A DNA stretch of 64,000 bases, from positions 3,911,001 to 3,975,000 of the forward strand of contig JAPTOF010000020.1 of NCBI GenBank assembly GCA_028554755.1, given 5' to 3'. Source of the DNA: Cordia subcordata (Eukaryota; Streptophyta; Magnoliopsida; Boraginales; Cordiaceae). This document shows positions 1 through 11,918 of the stretch, piece after piece. The first letter of the stretch is position 1. Each line of letters begins with the position of its first letter. The notes beneath the pieces were generated by a model that worked only from the letters and a program-made list of their open reading frames with translations, was not told where the DNA came from and did not search any database. Made by a program: the position numbers and the translations under genes.

Positions 1-43
1 ACATATCCCAGGACATAGGGAAGAAGTTCATGGGGAAGGTTTA

Positions 44-3000
44 GTGAGTAGAGAGAGATCGGAGAATAGAAGGAGATTTTCAAGTAGAAAGAAAAGCAAG
101 TCAATGTCAAAATCAAGAGCAAGAAAGCTACACTGTTTTGAGTGTGGTGAGAAAGGTCACATTAAGAAAGAATGTCCAAAACTGAAAAAGGGAAAGAAAA
201 GGTTGAAGAATTCAGCTAATGTGGTAGAGAGTGCTGACAGTCATGGGGAGAACTTGAGTAGTATCGGGGAAGTTTTGACTGTGAGTGCATCAAAGTGGCA
301 TAATCAATGGATTCTTGATACTGGTGCAATGTTTCATATGTGTCCTAGGCGTGACTGGTTCTCGTCTTATTCCAAAAGAGAAGGAAAAGTCTTTCTAGGC
401 AATGATCTTTCGTTGAAGGTGAAGGGAATGGGCATCGTAAATATCAAGATGTTTGATAGTATTACAAGATCTCTCGAGTGTTGGCATGTACCGGAGCTGA
501 AGAAAAACTTGATTTCTCTTGGGCGTTTGGATTCTCATGGATATAAATTTCGAAGTGAGAATGGTGCCTTAAAGGTGACCAAAGGTGCAATTGTGCTCTT
601 GAAAGGGAACTTGACTAGCGGCCTATATGTCCTTCAAGGTAGTACAGTTACAGATGTTGCAGCTGTTGCATCTGAGGAGAGTGATAATGACACTACGCAG
701 TTATGGCACAAAAGGTTAAGCCATATAAGCGAGAGGGGATTGACCGAGCTGAGCATGAGGGATTTGCTTTGTGGACAAAGAACTGGAAAGCTTGAATTCT
801 GCGAGCATTGTATCTTTGGAAAGCAAATCAGGGTAAAGTTCAACAAGGGGCAGGAGAACACCAAAGGTACACTTGATTATATTCATTCTGATCTTTGGGG
901 TCCTAATAAAGTTCCTTCTAAGAAAGGTGCTAGGTATTACATCACTTTCATTAATGCATGCTCACGGATGGTGTGGGTATACTTCTTGAAAACTAAAGAC
1001 GAGGCGTTTCCAACAATTGTCGAGTGGAAGACGTTGATTGAGAAGCAGATTGGGAAACAGATCAAGCGTCTTAGAACTGACAATGGGTTGGAATACTGTA
1101 ATAAAGAGTTTGATGAGTTCTGCAGGAAACATGGCATTGTGAGACACCGCACATGTGTAGAGACACCACAACAGAATGGAGTTGCAGAACGCATGAATAG
1201 AACTCTGGTGGAGAGAGCTCGTTGTATGCTTTCTCATTCTGGGTTGAGTCAAGACTTTTGGGCTGAAGCCGTCAATACGGCATGCTACTTGGTGAATAGG
1301 TCTCCATCCAAAGCTATTGAATTAAAAACTCTTTTTGAGTTTTGGTCTGGTAAGCCTGTTGACTATTCTTTATTGAGGGTGTTTGGTTGACCTGCATATG
1401 CTCACGTGAAGGATGGCAAGTTAGAGCCGAGGGCAAAGAAATGCATATTTCTAGGCTATGCGTCCAAAAGGAAAGGTTACAGGTTGTGGTGCACAAATCT
1501 AAAGTCTCCAGGTTTCCTCGTCAGCAGGGATGTGATATTCAATGAGTCTGCTTCATTAGACCAAGAAAAGGAGAAATCGATAGCTGGTTTAGATCATGGT
1601 GTCAAAAAGCAGGTGGAGGCATTTGCTGATGTTCCAAATGTTCCATCTAGTAATAGTAGCAGTCAAATTCAGCCGACTCAACCAACTGAGGTGCATGATC
1701 AAAATGTGCCTGAACAACAGAAGTACAGCATTGCCACTGGGCAAGGAAGGAGACAGATTAGAGAGCCTCAAAGGTATGGATACGCTAATCTTATTGCTTA
1801 TGCTTTGACTGTTGCTGAAACAATTGAAGGACATAAGCCGAATTCATACAAAGAGGCTATATCTGGAAATGATTCTTCTCAGTAAGAAGGTGCCATGAGT
1901 GAAAAGATTGAGTCTTTTCAGAAGAATCAAACTTGGGAGCTTGTTGAATTGCCTGAGGGACAGCGAGTTATCTGTTGCAAATGGGTTTACAAGAAAAAAG
2001 AAGGTACTCCAGGGGTTGAGGGTCCTCGATACAAGGCACGGTTAGTGGCAAAAGGCTATACATAAAGAGAGGGTGTTGACTTCAACGAAGTGTTCTCTTC
2101 GGTTGTGAATCATACTTCCATCAGGGTTTTACTTGCCATGGTTGCTCTTCATGACTTAGAGCTTGAGCAGCTAGATGTGAAAATGGCGTTTTTGCATGGT
2201 GATCTTGAAGAGCAAATTTACATGAGTCAACTGGAGGGGTATGTAGTTCCTGGTAAGGAGAACCATGTTTGCAAACTGAAAAAGTCCTTGTATGGGTTGA
2301 AACAGTCGCCTCGGCAATGGTACAAGAGATTTGACACATTCATGATAGGTGCTGGATACACAAGGAGTGCCTATGATAGCTGTGTATATCTCAAGAAGCT
2401 TCCAGATGATTCGTTTGTGTACTTGTTGTTGTATGTCGATGATATGCTTATTGCTGCTAAAAGCATGTCTGCCATCGACGAATTAAAGGAGCAGCTGGAT
2501 GATGAGTTTGAGATGAAGAATCTTGGAGCAGCAAAGAATATTCTTGGCATGGAGATTCGTAGGGATAGAAACCCTGGGAAGCTATTCTTGTCTCAACAGA
2601 GTTATATTGAGAAGGTGCTGGAGCGTTTCGGGATGCATAAAGCTAAACCTGTGAGTGTGCCGCTTGCTGCTCAGTTCAAGTTATCTACAGATTTGTCACC
2701 TAAAATTGAGGAGGAGGTGGAGTATATGTCTCATATTCCATACTCGAGTGCTGTTGGTAGTTTGATGTATCCTATGGTATGTACTCGTCTTGACATTTCA
2801 CATGCAGTTAGTGTTATGAGTAGGTATATGGCATCACCTGGGAAAGCACACTGGGAAGCCGTGAAATGGATAATGAGATATTTACGTGGCACTGTGAATA
2901 TAGGATTGCTATTTAGCAAGATGACTAGAGATTGCGCGAGGTTGGTGGGTTATTGTGATTCAGACTTTACCGATGACCTTGATAAGAGAAGATCTTTGAC

Positions 3001-3414
3001 GGGTTATGTGTTTACTTTCTCTGGATGTGCTATCAGTTGGAAAGCGACATTACAATCTACTGTGGCATTGTCGACTACTGAGGCAGAGTACATGGCAATT
3101 ACAGAAGCTGTGAAGGAGGCCATGTGGTTACAAGGCCTGGTTTGTAATATTGGACTGTAGTAAGATACAAGTATAGTCTTTTGTGATAGCTAGAGTGCAA
3201 TTCATCTGACGAAGAATCAGATGTATTATGAGAGGACTAAACATATTGACGTTAGATATCATTTTATTAAAGATATTATATCACCAGGAATCATATCGGT
3301 GTAGAAGATTTCTACCCATGAGAATCCAGCAGATATGATGACCAAGATGGTTCCAGTCAGCAAGTTTAAATATTGCTTGAACTTGGTTGCTATTTGCGGT
3401 GTGGAGCGTTAAGC
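44..3414 (+). pseudogene. copia gag-pol polyprotein, nonsense-broken
   Basis: Seen in order: a CCHC zinc knuckle (CFECGEKGHIKKEC, about 137-178), the aspartic protease start (WILDTGA near 308), a GAG-pre-integrase block (LWHKRLSH near 703), the integrase core with HSDLWG, RTDNG and the glutamate in QQNGVAER (about 880-1200), the RT block with LDVKMAFLHGDL and YVDDM (about 2172-2450), and RNase H (TEAEYMA near 3080, then FCDS and TKHIDVRYHF to about 3270). In-frame stops fall at 1388 (after FG, where a Cys would be expected before PAYAHV), 1883 (where W is expected), 2063 (where Q is expected in AKGYTQREG), 3158 and 3161. The last stop ends the frame just before the polypurine tract. The first ATG at 44 is not the true start, because gag begins outside the window. 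Domain order INT before RT identifies copia rather than gypsy. Confidence 0.93.
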
Positions 3415-3469
3415 CCATAAGGGCAGTTGGCAGGAGGGACGATGGTGTGTTGATTGGAGCGAATACGTG

Positions 3470-3483
3470 CCAAGGTGGAGATT
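3470..3483 (+). other. Polypurine tract of the copia element
   Basis: The purine-rich run AAGGTGGAGATT lies directly before the LTR start TGTTG. This is the usual plant copia arrangement and fixes the left edge of the 3' LTR. Confidence 0.75.
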
Positions 3484-3825
3484 TGTTGAATGTGGCCTGT
3501 ATTACATAATTAATATGTGTTTTTTTTTCCTTGTAGTATACTGTTTCCTTTTCCTAGTAGTATACTGTTTTCTTATTCTTGTAAAATACGGATTAGGATA
3601 CTTTTGTACTATAAATAGGGCCTAGGACATTGTATTAGGTGTCTTAGGGCCACACCCCATGGGGGGTGTAGTGTGAGACAAACCAGAGTAAGACTTGTAA
3701 TATTTGATATCAATAATAATTTATTCTCTGCTGCCCGTGGATGTAGGCTTCAAGGCCGAACCACGTAATTCTCCTGTGTCCGTTTTTTTCTCGTATTCTT
3801 CGTGTTTGCATATTTTTCCCCAACA
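3484..3825 (+). repeat. 3' LTR of the copia element
   Basis: 342 bp with inverted termini TGTTG...CAACA, placed right after the polypurine tract. It holds a TATA box (TATAAATA, 3610-3617). A long-terminal-repeat promoter and polyadenylation function is expected from the family. The 5' LTR is not in the window, so the age cannot be estimated here. Confidence 0.85.
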
Positions 3826-4383
3826 CCATCTAATTGTGATTTTTTTTTTACCCCTTATTTTGAATATTTCTCTTGAAAATACCTTACTTTTCAACTTGAT
3901 TTTAAATCTTTCTTTTTGGGTATATAGTAAGTCACTTACGGAAAATATGTCATTTGACATGTTGTCAGTAAAATTTCAAAAATATGGTAAGTTAGTTACC
4001 AAAACGGTAACTCACATATTGTATTAGCAACCATTAAAGCTTGTTTATTATCATGCACATTCTTCATTTTTTCTGGCAAAAAGTTACGATTTCTAAAAGT
4101 GGCAAAAAAAATTAATGGTGGGTGTGTAAATCGTTGTCATGTTTGTCAAACTCAAATTCTTTGAATTTGTCAAGCATAAATACTCAATATTATTACAATT
4201 TAACTTATTTTTACGTATTCGAAAAATCCCATTTCAGATAATTTTTCAAACATGAAAGTATTATATATAATGCATGTTTTAGTCATTTCTTTAAATTAAC
4301 CAAGAGTAAGATAATATTTTTAATGAGAGAACATAAGTTCAAACTTGTACTTTCGATGAGAATTATATATTTCTTAAGTTAGA

Positions 4384-4618
4384 GGACCTATTTGGATTGA
4401 CTTTTTTTTTTTTTTTTCAATTAAGAAACAATCTTTCTTGTATAAAAAAAAAAACATTTCATTTTTCAATAAGTATTTGGTTTACTTTAAGAAAAATTGA
4501 AACTTTAAAAAAATTTAAATTTAATTTTTTCTAGAAGTCATAAATTTTAAAATCTCAAAGAATACTTTATTTAGAAGCCATAAGAAAATATTTAAAAAAT
4601 TAATCTCTAAATAAGCCC
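4384..4618. mobile_element. MITE, GGGCTCGTTTGGATTG family, copy 1
   Basis: Left end GGACCTATTTGGATTGACTT faces a degenerate inverted copy ending in AATAAGCCC. The interior is T-rich and A-rich without coding capacity. Two relatives occur at 5218-5376 and 19615-19845 with the same ends. The superfamily is uncertain; the ends resemble Tourist/Harbinger or hAT MITEs. Confidence 0.55.
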
Positions 4619-5217
4619 ATATATAATATGCTCTTATGAAAAGTCATGCTATATTTTAGAGAGTTGTTTATACTTAATTAGATCCGACATATATTCTATG
4701 GTGTCTCACTTACTGTATGCACATTGATAACATAATGAATTCAAAAGTCAAGTTGTTGCATAGAATATCGTAACTAGCTTACTGTTACGGTAAGTCAATT
4801 ACCATAATATAATGACTGTTACTGATTTGTCAGTTGAGAATTTGAACCACTCCAAAAACGGTAAATCACTTACTGTTTCAATAAATTAATTATCGAAAAA
4901 AGTAAATTTAAAAACGAAATGAAAAATAAGGTATTTTTGAAAAGAATGTTCAAAATCTGGGTAGAAATTAAAAAAAAATCCTCTAATTGTCACGATCAGT
5001 TGTGTCTTGGCTCAATCATTGTTAAACCAATAATAAGTGAGGTCATATCACTTGGCTATACTCCAACAAACATCTTTTTTGTTTGTTTATATGAATAATT
5101 CGTCCTTCCACATGCATGTGAAAACTTTATTTAATTTCATAACTTAAATTTTAATGTTTTGTTAAATGATCATTTTATTTAGAACTTAAGTGGTTGGAGA
5201 CGAATTTCTTATGTATT

Positions 5218-5376
5218 GACCCGTTTAGATTGACTTTTCTCACTTTCTCTTTTTTGAAAAATTCACATTCTTTTTACAATAAGAATTTGGCTTAGTTTTA
5301 AAAAAAGTTGAAACTCTTACTTTTTTTAAAGGTTATAAAAAAAATACTTTTAGAAAAAACCAATCAAAACGAGCCC
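5218..5376. mobile_element. MITE, GGGCTCGTTTGGATTG family, copy 2
   Basis: Left end GACCCGTTTAGATTGACTTT and right end CCAATCAAAACGAGCCC form imperfect terminal inverted repeats. The interior is AT-rich and non-coding. It has the same end sequences as the elements at 4384 and 19615. Confidence 0.6.
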
Positions 5377-5737
5377 ATATTCATTTATTATCAAGTATTA
5401 AACCCAAAAAAGAAATAAAAAGGAAGAATAAACATAAAATAGTCCAAAATAGAGTTTCAAGTATATGGACCTTGTATATGTCTACTCATTTACTATTTGG
5501 CGGAACGAAAGACACTATTCAACCTAGTACCAATTGTTTCTAAAAGTAGATTTTCATAAAATTTTAACAGGTTTTATCATTGTGGAATGGAATATGACTT
5601 GTAACAATAATATCAACTCTTTGTGATATTTAGCCTATTCCACTAAGTAGGTTAAGATTGAGTTGAGTGGTTTTTTTTGGGGGTTAAAGATTGAATTGAT
5701 TGTGATTAAAAACAATTTGGTTCTTTGTGACAATCAC

Positions 5738-5745
5738 TATAAATA
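5738..5745 (+). promoter_or_regulatory. TATA box before hairpin
   Basis: TATAAATA in the context CACTATAAATAGCC, 43 bp before an imperfect hairpin at 5788-5858. No protein-coding exon follows closely, so it could drive a non-coding transcript. This is inference only. Confidence 0.35.
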
Positions 5746-5787
5746 GCCTGCTGAATGCAAGAGACACAGAAAGAAAAGACCAAAAGG

Positions 5788-5858
5788 AGGAGAAGGAATT
5801 ATATTCATGTGTTTCAGGGGTTCTTCAGCCCCATTCATATGGGCCTATTCATTCTCCT
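5788..5858 (+). other. Imperfect hairpin, possible small-RNA precursor
   Basis: The outer stem pairs AGGAGAA with TTCTCCT and then GAAT with ATTC. Further in, CATGTG-like and CATATG-like segments and a GGGG/CCCC pair close the loop. It lies about 45 bp downstream of a good TATA box. I matched it to no known plant miRNA family. A chance hairpin or MITE remnant is equally possible. Confidence 0.25.
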
Positions 5859-6944
5859 AAGCAACAAGGAATAATTGAGAACTGGGCTGCTCATCTAAAC
5901 TGAGTATTCTGCGGGAAATTTTCCCAGTCTCTCATCGGCTCAAAATAAAGATAAATTTTAAGTTTTAACCATTAGAGGTATATATTGTTTGTAATATAAA
6001 TAAAGAGATTGATCATTATGAACTGTCCTTTATGACATCTATCTATCTATTTATATACTACATACTAAAATAATGATTCCAAATTTTAGATTTTCAGATC
6101 ACAACGCTGTTTCATGTGACATATATAATAAAGTATTCTATTGTCCCACGTCATATTGTGTAACCACCTTCTTAGTTATGAGCAAATCTTGACCGTCAAT
6201 ATTTACAATGAGGCATCATTATAAGAGTTGGTCCCATTCGCCTGGCACCCTTTCTCTGCTCCATTCAAGTGTTAATTTCCTAGAGGCTTCTATACATTCG
6301 TGGGTCACCATTGATAATGTTAATTGGGCCACATTTAGATAATCATTAATCATAAACCAGAAGTGTTTACATCCCCCCTTCAAAAACTAAAAAATCTCAA
6401 CATTCATGATCCAGAATAAAACTCAAGTCCAAGTCACAAACCCTTTTGCAACGACGTCGTAACAGCCCAACCAACCAAACCCGAGCCGTCTCAGTCGCCA
6501 AATTGCCAACTAGCGACGCCAAAACAGATTCCTGTAAACCGTACACGCACAACACACACTCACTTGTAACAGAAGATACTCTCTGGTCGCCCCCACTTGC
6601 TACGCGCCTGCACGTTCTCTTTCCCCCTTTTTTTTTAATTATCCGACTCTTCTCTCCTTCACTTGCCCGTCACCTTACCTATCTCACTGCCTAATCGAAC
6701 CCCTCCACGTCAGATCCTTCTCCTACGTGGACTCATAGGTTATGCATTTTAAACCACCCGCGGGCGAGAGATATCACTCGCAATCAAAGATAATCTCTCC
6801 TATCGCGTATCTTAGCGCAATATCCCCCATTTTAACTAGCTTGCGCCATTTCCTTCCTACTCGCCGGAACCTCGATCTTGCCGCCCCTAACCGTCCCCAA
6901 CCTTATCGAAATCTTCACACACAGTAACTCACACACCACAATTT

Positions 6945-6985
6945 ACTATATATATCTATCTATCTATCTATATATATAAATATAT
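6945..6985 (+). promoter_or_regulatory. TATA-rich, TCTA-repeat region before DnaJ gene
   Basis: A TATATA and (TCTA)n tract ending in TATATATAAATATA lies 52-92 bp before the DnaJ ATG. It is the most likely core promoter or early 5' leader. I looked for a perfect heat-shock element (alternating GAA/TTC with 2-base spacing) and did not find a convincing one. Confidence 0.35.
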
Positions 6986-7036
6986 TCTGCAAAAATTTCA
7001 AATATTCGTTGAGAAAATCGAAATTGGAATTCAATT

Positions 7037-10000
7037 ATGGGCGTGGATTACTATAAGACACTAAAAGTGTCGAAAAATGCAGCGGAGGAAGAGCTGAAGA
7101 AAGCTTACAAGCGGTTAGCGATGAAGTGGCATCCAGATAAGCACGGGTTCGATAACAAGAAAGAGGCGGAGGCAAAGTTCAAGCAGATCTCGGAAGCGTA
7201 CGACGTGTTGAGCGATCCTCAGAAACGGCAGATCTATGATTTGTACGGCGAGGAGGCGTTGAAGAGCGGTCAACTTTATCCGAACAGTGGTGGTAGGAAC
7301 GCCGAGGATATCTTCGCCGAGTTTTTCGGTGGATCGGAGGGTGAGGTTGGTGGTGGTGCTGGTGGAGGAGGGAGGAAGGCGGCGGCAGTGGAGAATAAGC
7401 TTCCTTGTAGCTTGGAAGAGCTGTACAAAGGCTCCAAACGGAAGATGAAGATTTCCAGGATCGTTCTCGATGAGTTCGGGTAATTTCACTAAACATACAT
7501 GTAATTGATGCATATACGTATATCTCTCTGTTTGTGTGAACGTTGATGATTATGTTAATATGTGTGTTTCTGGACATGCTTATAAATGGATTATGTGTAT
7601 ATCGATATGAATTGTGTAATTAGTCAATTTTACTTTGATCATCTCACTTTAATTATATGCAAAAATCGTTTTGTATTGATATATGCTTGTTTTGTCTTTA
7701 GGAAAACCGAAAATATTTTCATCTTTTTCTGGCTGTGATAAGATATAACATGGGGAAATTAGAAAACTACATGATATGTGAACACGACAATCGAGGAAGA
7801 GTTTACTGTTTTTACAAATTTTATCAGGAAATATAGTAAAAAAAAGTTAAGGATAGTTTTACTGTTTTTACAAATTTTATCAGGAAATATAGTAAAAAAA
7901 AGTTAAGGATAAGAAAAGCTGGTGCTTTGGAAGCCTGATGTTGGACTCGGTTGTTCTCTCCAAAGGTCGAACATGGTGCAAACGGCAGCTATAAGTTTCG
8001 AAGATGGATTTTATGCCTTACCCCTGTTGACAAAAGGAGAAAAAAGGAAAAAAATGTGAAACAAAATTTATGTTGGACTCAATTTTGGGTTAGATGCAAA
8101 TTAAGAAATTAAGCTTTGTTTGGACTAGTTGTGAAATTTGAGTTGTTGAGGTATAGAGCTTTTAGAAGCAGAACTTTGGGTAAAAATGCTATTGAATAAA
8201 GGAGGTTGATTGTTTGGGCTTGTATCTTAGGAGTTGAGCTTTCAGTTGTTTTGATATCAAGATTGGACTTTCAAAAATGTAAAATAGTATTTTTGAGAAA
8301 AAAATGACGAAAAACAATTTTTGACATGACATAAAAATAACTCTTCAAAAGCTTTTTTTGAAAAGCTCCGATTTGCAGTTTCTCATTTTTTAGCTTTTAT
8401 GTAAAAGCTCTTTTAAAGATGGGCCAAACAGGTGAGTTTCAGCTTTTAGACTAACAGAGAGTACTTTTGAGTCTCCAAACACTGCGCCAAACGGGCTTTT
8501 AGCGTTGAACAATTGGCTCTGATCTTGTTTCTGGCAAAATTATTCTCTAGTTACTGAGGTGCTTCTGATGGGATCACTAGAATGTTGATAGAACAGTACA
8601 TGAGGTTTAAGAGAGTGTCTTTCAGAATGATGCATAAATGTGAGAACAGTGCTCTTATGCATGTCCGGGGCCATGATACACGAGTCAAACATCCTTATCT
8701 AAGATAGAATGAGTTGCAGCTGATGTAGAGCACTGAGTTTTTGCCAAGTGTTTGTTAGGGTGTGTATCAACTTATGGTAATCTTTGTTGTTGATTTGAAT
8801 CAACAACAGCCTTCGATGGTCTGTAAGATAATTTCTGTTATGTGGTGCCTAAATGTTACTTCAAGATGCCCCAAACTGGAGTTTCAAACATTCCAGTTTC
8901 GTATATAATGCTCTTTCACATTTCAAGCTGGAAAAGAATACATAACTCAGACTATAACCACTGATTTGCATTTCCTCGCTTCTTCTTCTTGTCCACCTTT
9001 TCCTTTTCTTCTTTTATCTGCCTAGAGGGGTAATGATCGCCAGCAAGTGAGGCCAAGGAATAAGCTTTCTGATGATGGCAATGAATTAGTAATGACCTCC
9101 GGAAGCAATGTCCCTTTATGAGAGGAAATCTTCAGAATTGCACAACCAATCAAGGTCCATTGTTCAGAAGTGCTCTTTTCAGTGTTGACAGAGAGTACTT
9201 ATTTCCATGGCGAGGAATGACAGAGATGCATAACTAATCCTACTTGTTTGAAAATTCAAATCTCCATTGATATGTGCTTATCTATATACTGTCACATAAA
9301 TGTGCAATTTTATAAGTTAGAATATTAAATACTATTACTAGGTAATTAAATATGCCTTGAGAGTTAGTAATGCATTAAATTTGAGTGCACAATATACATC
9401 GATCCTGACATGCTACTGACACATGATTTTTCTATTAGAAGGAAGGATGTGTATCAAGTTATGGTATTCTATGCACCTAAAAGGATTTCGTAGTCCATTT
9501 AGGACATTTCCCTCAGTTATAAAAGTGAAATTCAACCCTATCGCAGGATATTTTGAGTATGTCACTGTACAGATGCCACCGTGCTCTCTTTTTCTGAATA
9601 TAATTGTGGAAATTTTATCACTTACTTTTCTTGGTGTCAGTTATCTCTTTGTTAATACGTATTCCAATTGTTTTCTGATAATTCTGTAATAATTGCAGGA
9701 AGTTAAAGACTGTTGAAGAGGTGTTGACAATACACATAAAACCTGGTTGGAAGAAGGGCACGAAGATTACTTTTCCTGAGAAAGGGAACCAAGAACCCGG
9801 TGCTGCCCCTGGAGATCTAATCTTTGTTGTAGATGAGAAGCCTCATGCTGTTTTCAAGAGGGATGGCAATGACCTTGTGGTGAATCAGACGATCTCCCTT
9901 CTGGATGCACTAACAGGGAAGACTTTGAGCTTTACGACGTTGGATGGACGAGACATCACAATCTCACTCACGTATATCGTCAAACCAGGCCATGAACTGA

Positions 10001-10146
10001 CTATAAAAAATGAAGGAATGCCCATATCGAAGGAACCTGGTAAGAAAGGGAATATGAGGATCAAGTTCGACATCAAGTTTCCTTCACGGCTCTCCTCGGA
10101 ACAAAAATCTGATCTGAGGAGAGTGTTGGGGAGGAGTGGAGACTAG
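7037..10146 (+). CDS. Type II (class B) DnaJ/HSP40 co-chaperone
   Basis: Two exons, 7037-7479 and 9699-10146, encode 296 aa. The intron (7480-9698) starts GTAATT and ends TTGCAG and splits a Gly codon (GG|G). Residues 2-70 are the J domain with the HPD motif at 32-34, which stimulates the ATPase of cytosolic HSP70. A short glycine-rich stretch (about 97-112) follows. The rest is the two-beta-sandwich substrate-binding C-terminal domain, which begins [17 protein letters not shown] and ends [17 protein letters not shown]. There is no CxxCxGxG zinc finger, which separates it from type I DnaJ. Close plant relatives are usually 320-350 aa; this one is shorter mainly in the Gly/Phe linker. No signal peptide is visible, so a cytosolic or nuclear location is inferred. 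The ATG context (ATTATGGGC) and J-domain start support this start. Confidence 0.93.
7802..7912 (+). repeat. 56-bp perfect tandem duplication in DnaJ intron
   Basis: Two practically identical copies with a 56-bp period, beginning TTTACTGTTTTTACAAATTT at 7802 and again at 7858. The lack of divergence points to a recent slippage or duplication event. Confidence 0.85.
8108..8501. mobile_element. Possible MITE in DnaJ intron
   Basis: The left end AAGCTTTGTTTGGAC resembles the reverse complement of the right end GCCAAACGGGCTTTT. The interior has other inverted motifs such as AAAAGCTC. Target-site duplication is unclear. hAT- or Tourist-like by end sequence. Confidence 0.4.
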
Positions 10147-10605
10147 TCCAAAGAACTATTAACTAGAAAGTAAAGTGAGTGTAAATACTAACATGGTCTC
10201 GCAAGAGAGGAACATTGTGCATAGTAGAAAAAATTAGTTTGAGAAAGCTTCTTTGAATCTCTAAAACGTGTGTACCAAAGGTAAATTATCGCGAATTTGG
10301 CTTTTAGTTCAGCTACTACTTTCTGCTTGTCATTTGATTACATTAATGCGAAGTTGTATTGTAGATATTTTTTATAGTGCTGGCTCTTGGATTAAGGCGG
10401 TATACATTGATTCTTTCATTTCTTAAAAGTTTGGGAATGAATATAATATTTTGCTTGGGTCAAATGCAAACGATATGTTTTATTAACTTTTTAAGGCATG
10501 AATCATGATGGTGTTCTTTCTTTTCTCTTTTCCGTTTTTGGAAGTGTTAATCACCTCGGTAGTCCCTCATCTTTAACGTATTTGTCATTGTGCTCCCCAC
10601 ATTTT

Positions 10606-11466
10606 TGGATTTTTTATTTTTTTGACCCAAATTTAATATACTACGTAAAAATGACTTGCTTTTGGATTGGATTTCAAAATTGACCCAATCTCGTTCCGGG
10701 AACGCGACCGCGTTCTCAGAACGCGGCTGGTGTTTTTGTAATTTTTTTTTTGAACATACCTTATTTTTTTATTATATATTTATGGGATGGTATTATACTT
10801 TTCCCTTATGCAGTTATTTATAATCCGTGAATGCTTTTATTTCAGCATTATGGACATTATTTCAAGCTGGAAGCCGGTGCATTCGAAACAAGATAAATCG
10901 CTGAAACCAAGGTGGACGACGAAGGTGTACAGCATGCGGTCAACAAGGCCACACTGCTCCAACTTGCCCCAATAATCAAAATGCGTAGCGTATAGTTGTA
11001 ATCTTGAATGTTATTATGTAATATATATTAATTGTAATTTAAGTAATCCTATTTAGTTGTAATCTTGTTTTGTTTACTTACTTGTAATTTTATAATGTTT
11101 TGTTTACAGTTACAATATAATGTTCACTTGAACAGAAAGAATTAAGTGTATAATATCCAATTGATAATATAGTGTCCATAACGCTGAAATAAAAGCATTC
11201 ACGGATCATAAATAACTGCATAAAGGAAAAGCGTAATACCGTCACATAAATACATAATGAAAAAAAAAGTATGTTAAAAAAAAAAAGTTGCAAAAACACC
11301 AGCCGCGTTCTGGGATCGTGGTCACATTCCCGGAACTCGGTCTCGTTCTGGGAATGCGCCCGACGCATTCCCAGAAAGAGATTGGATCATTTTTGAAATC
11401 CAATCCAAAAACAGGTCATTTTTGCACATTATATTAAAAATTGAGTCAAAAAAATAAAAAAAACCC
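10606..11466. mobile_element. Foldback element with long inverted arms
   Basis: The left arm (about 10606-10862) and right arm (about 11168-11466) are inverted copies. Shared blocks include the sequence around GGATTGGATTTCAAAA, the GC-rich GTTCTxGGAACGCG motifs, CGCGGCTGGTGTTTTTG, and TGAATGCTTTTATTTCAGC. The 300-bp centre is not shared. The right arm has an additional copy of the GTTCTGGGAATGCG motif. No transposase is visible. A Mutator-like or foldback non-autonomous element is the best reading; target-site duplication was not identified. Confidence 0.75.
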
Positions 11467-11918
11467 CATCATTTTCTCCCAAACAGCCACAGCTCTTCGT
11501 TGATGTCAAAAGCTGCTTCTTGTAACTTGAGAAGAAAGTCGATTAGTATTTTCATCTAAACTATCTAGATGTCCAATCCTTTAGTTAAACAGAATATATT
11601 GATTGACCAAGTAAACATAGCCCTGTCTGCTTGGATTAAAAAGATTATAATTGTATTCACGCACAAAAACAAAGCTTGGAGTTGCAGCTATTACATGAAC
11701 GACACATCTAATAAAGTAATTAATTAAATGAACTTTCAATATTCGACACTCTCCTAGCAATTTTATATCGATCAATTTTTTTTTTTTAAATGTAAATTCT
11801 GGCTAGAGCATGATAGAAGAAGGGTCATATCTCATACGGCTTTTGCCTCCCTTATAACCGAAACAACCAAAAAAAATGGTTTCTCGTGCGACCTGAAAAT
11901 TAACTTCACTAAATCGAA

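Larger units (their letters stand above)
1..3825 (+). mobile_element. Ty1/copia LTR retrotransposon, 3' part
   Basis: The window opens inside a copia element. Gag end, protease, integrase, reverse transcriptase and RNase H follow in copia order, then a purine-rich tract and a 3' LTR that ends at 3825. The 5' LTR and most of gag lie outside the window. All recognisable protein is in one frame (codon starts at positions equal to 2 modulo 3) and is broken mainly by stop codons rather than frameshifts, so decay was by point mutation. The element cannot encode its own polyprotein. Confidence 0.95.
3826..6400. other. Intergenic DNA between copia and DnaJ gene
   Basis: AT-rich, no convincing coding region. 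It contains two MITEs of one family (4384-4618 and 5218-5376) and a TATA-led hairpin (5738-5858), listed separately. Nothing else was recognised. Confidence 0.6.

Noticed and set aside
5805..5835. Resemblance of CATGTGTTTCAGGGG to miR398
   Set aside because: Only short patches match and it sits in the wrong arm of the hairpin; not enough to call miR398.
6446..6927. Open frames of 61-82 codons upstream of the DnaJ gene
   Set aside because: No family resemblance, biased toward the base composition of the leader region, and they lie where the promoter and 5' leader are expected.
9423..9689. 88-codon open frame in the DnaJ intron
   Set aside because: It ends just before the splice acceptor, is hydrophobic by AT composition, and is removed by splicing in the intact two-exon model.
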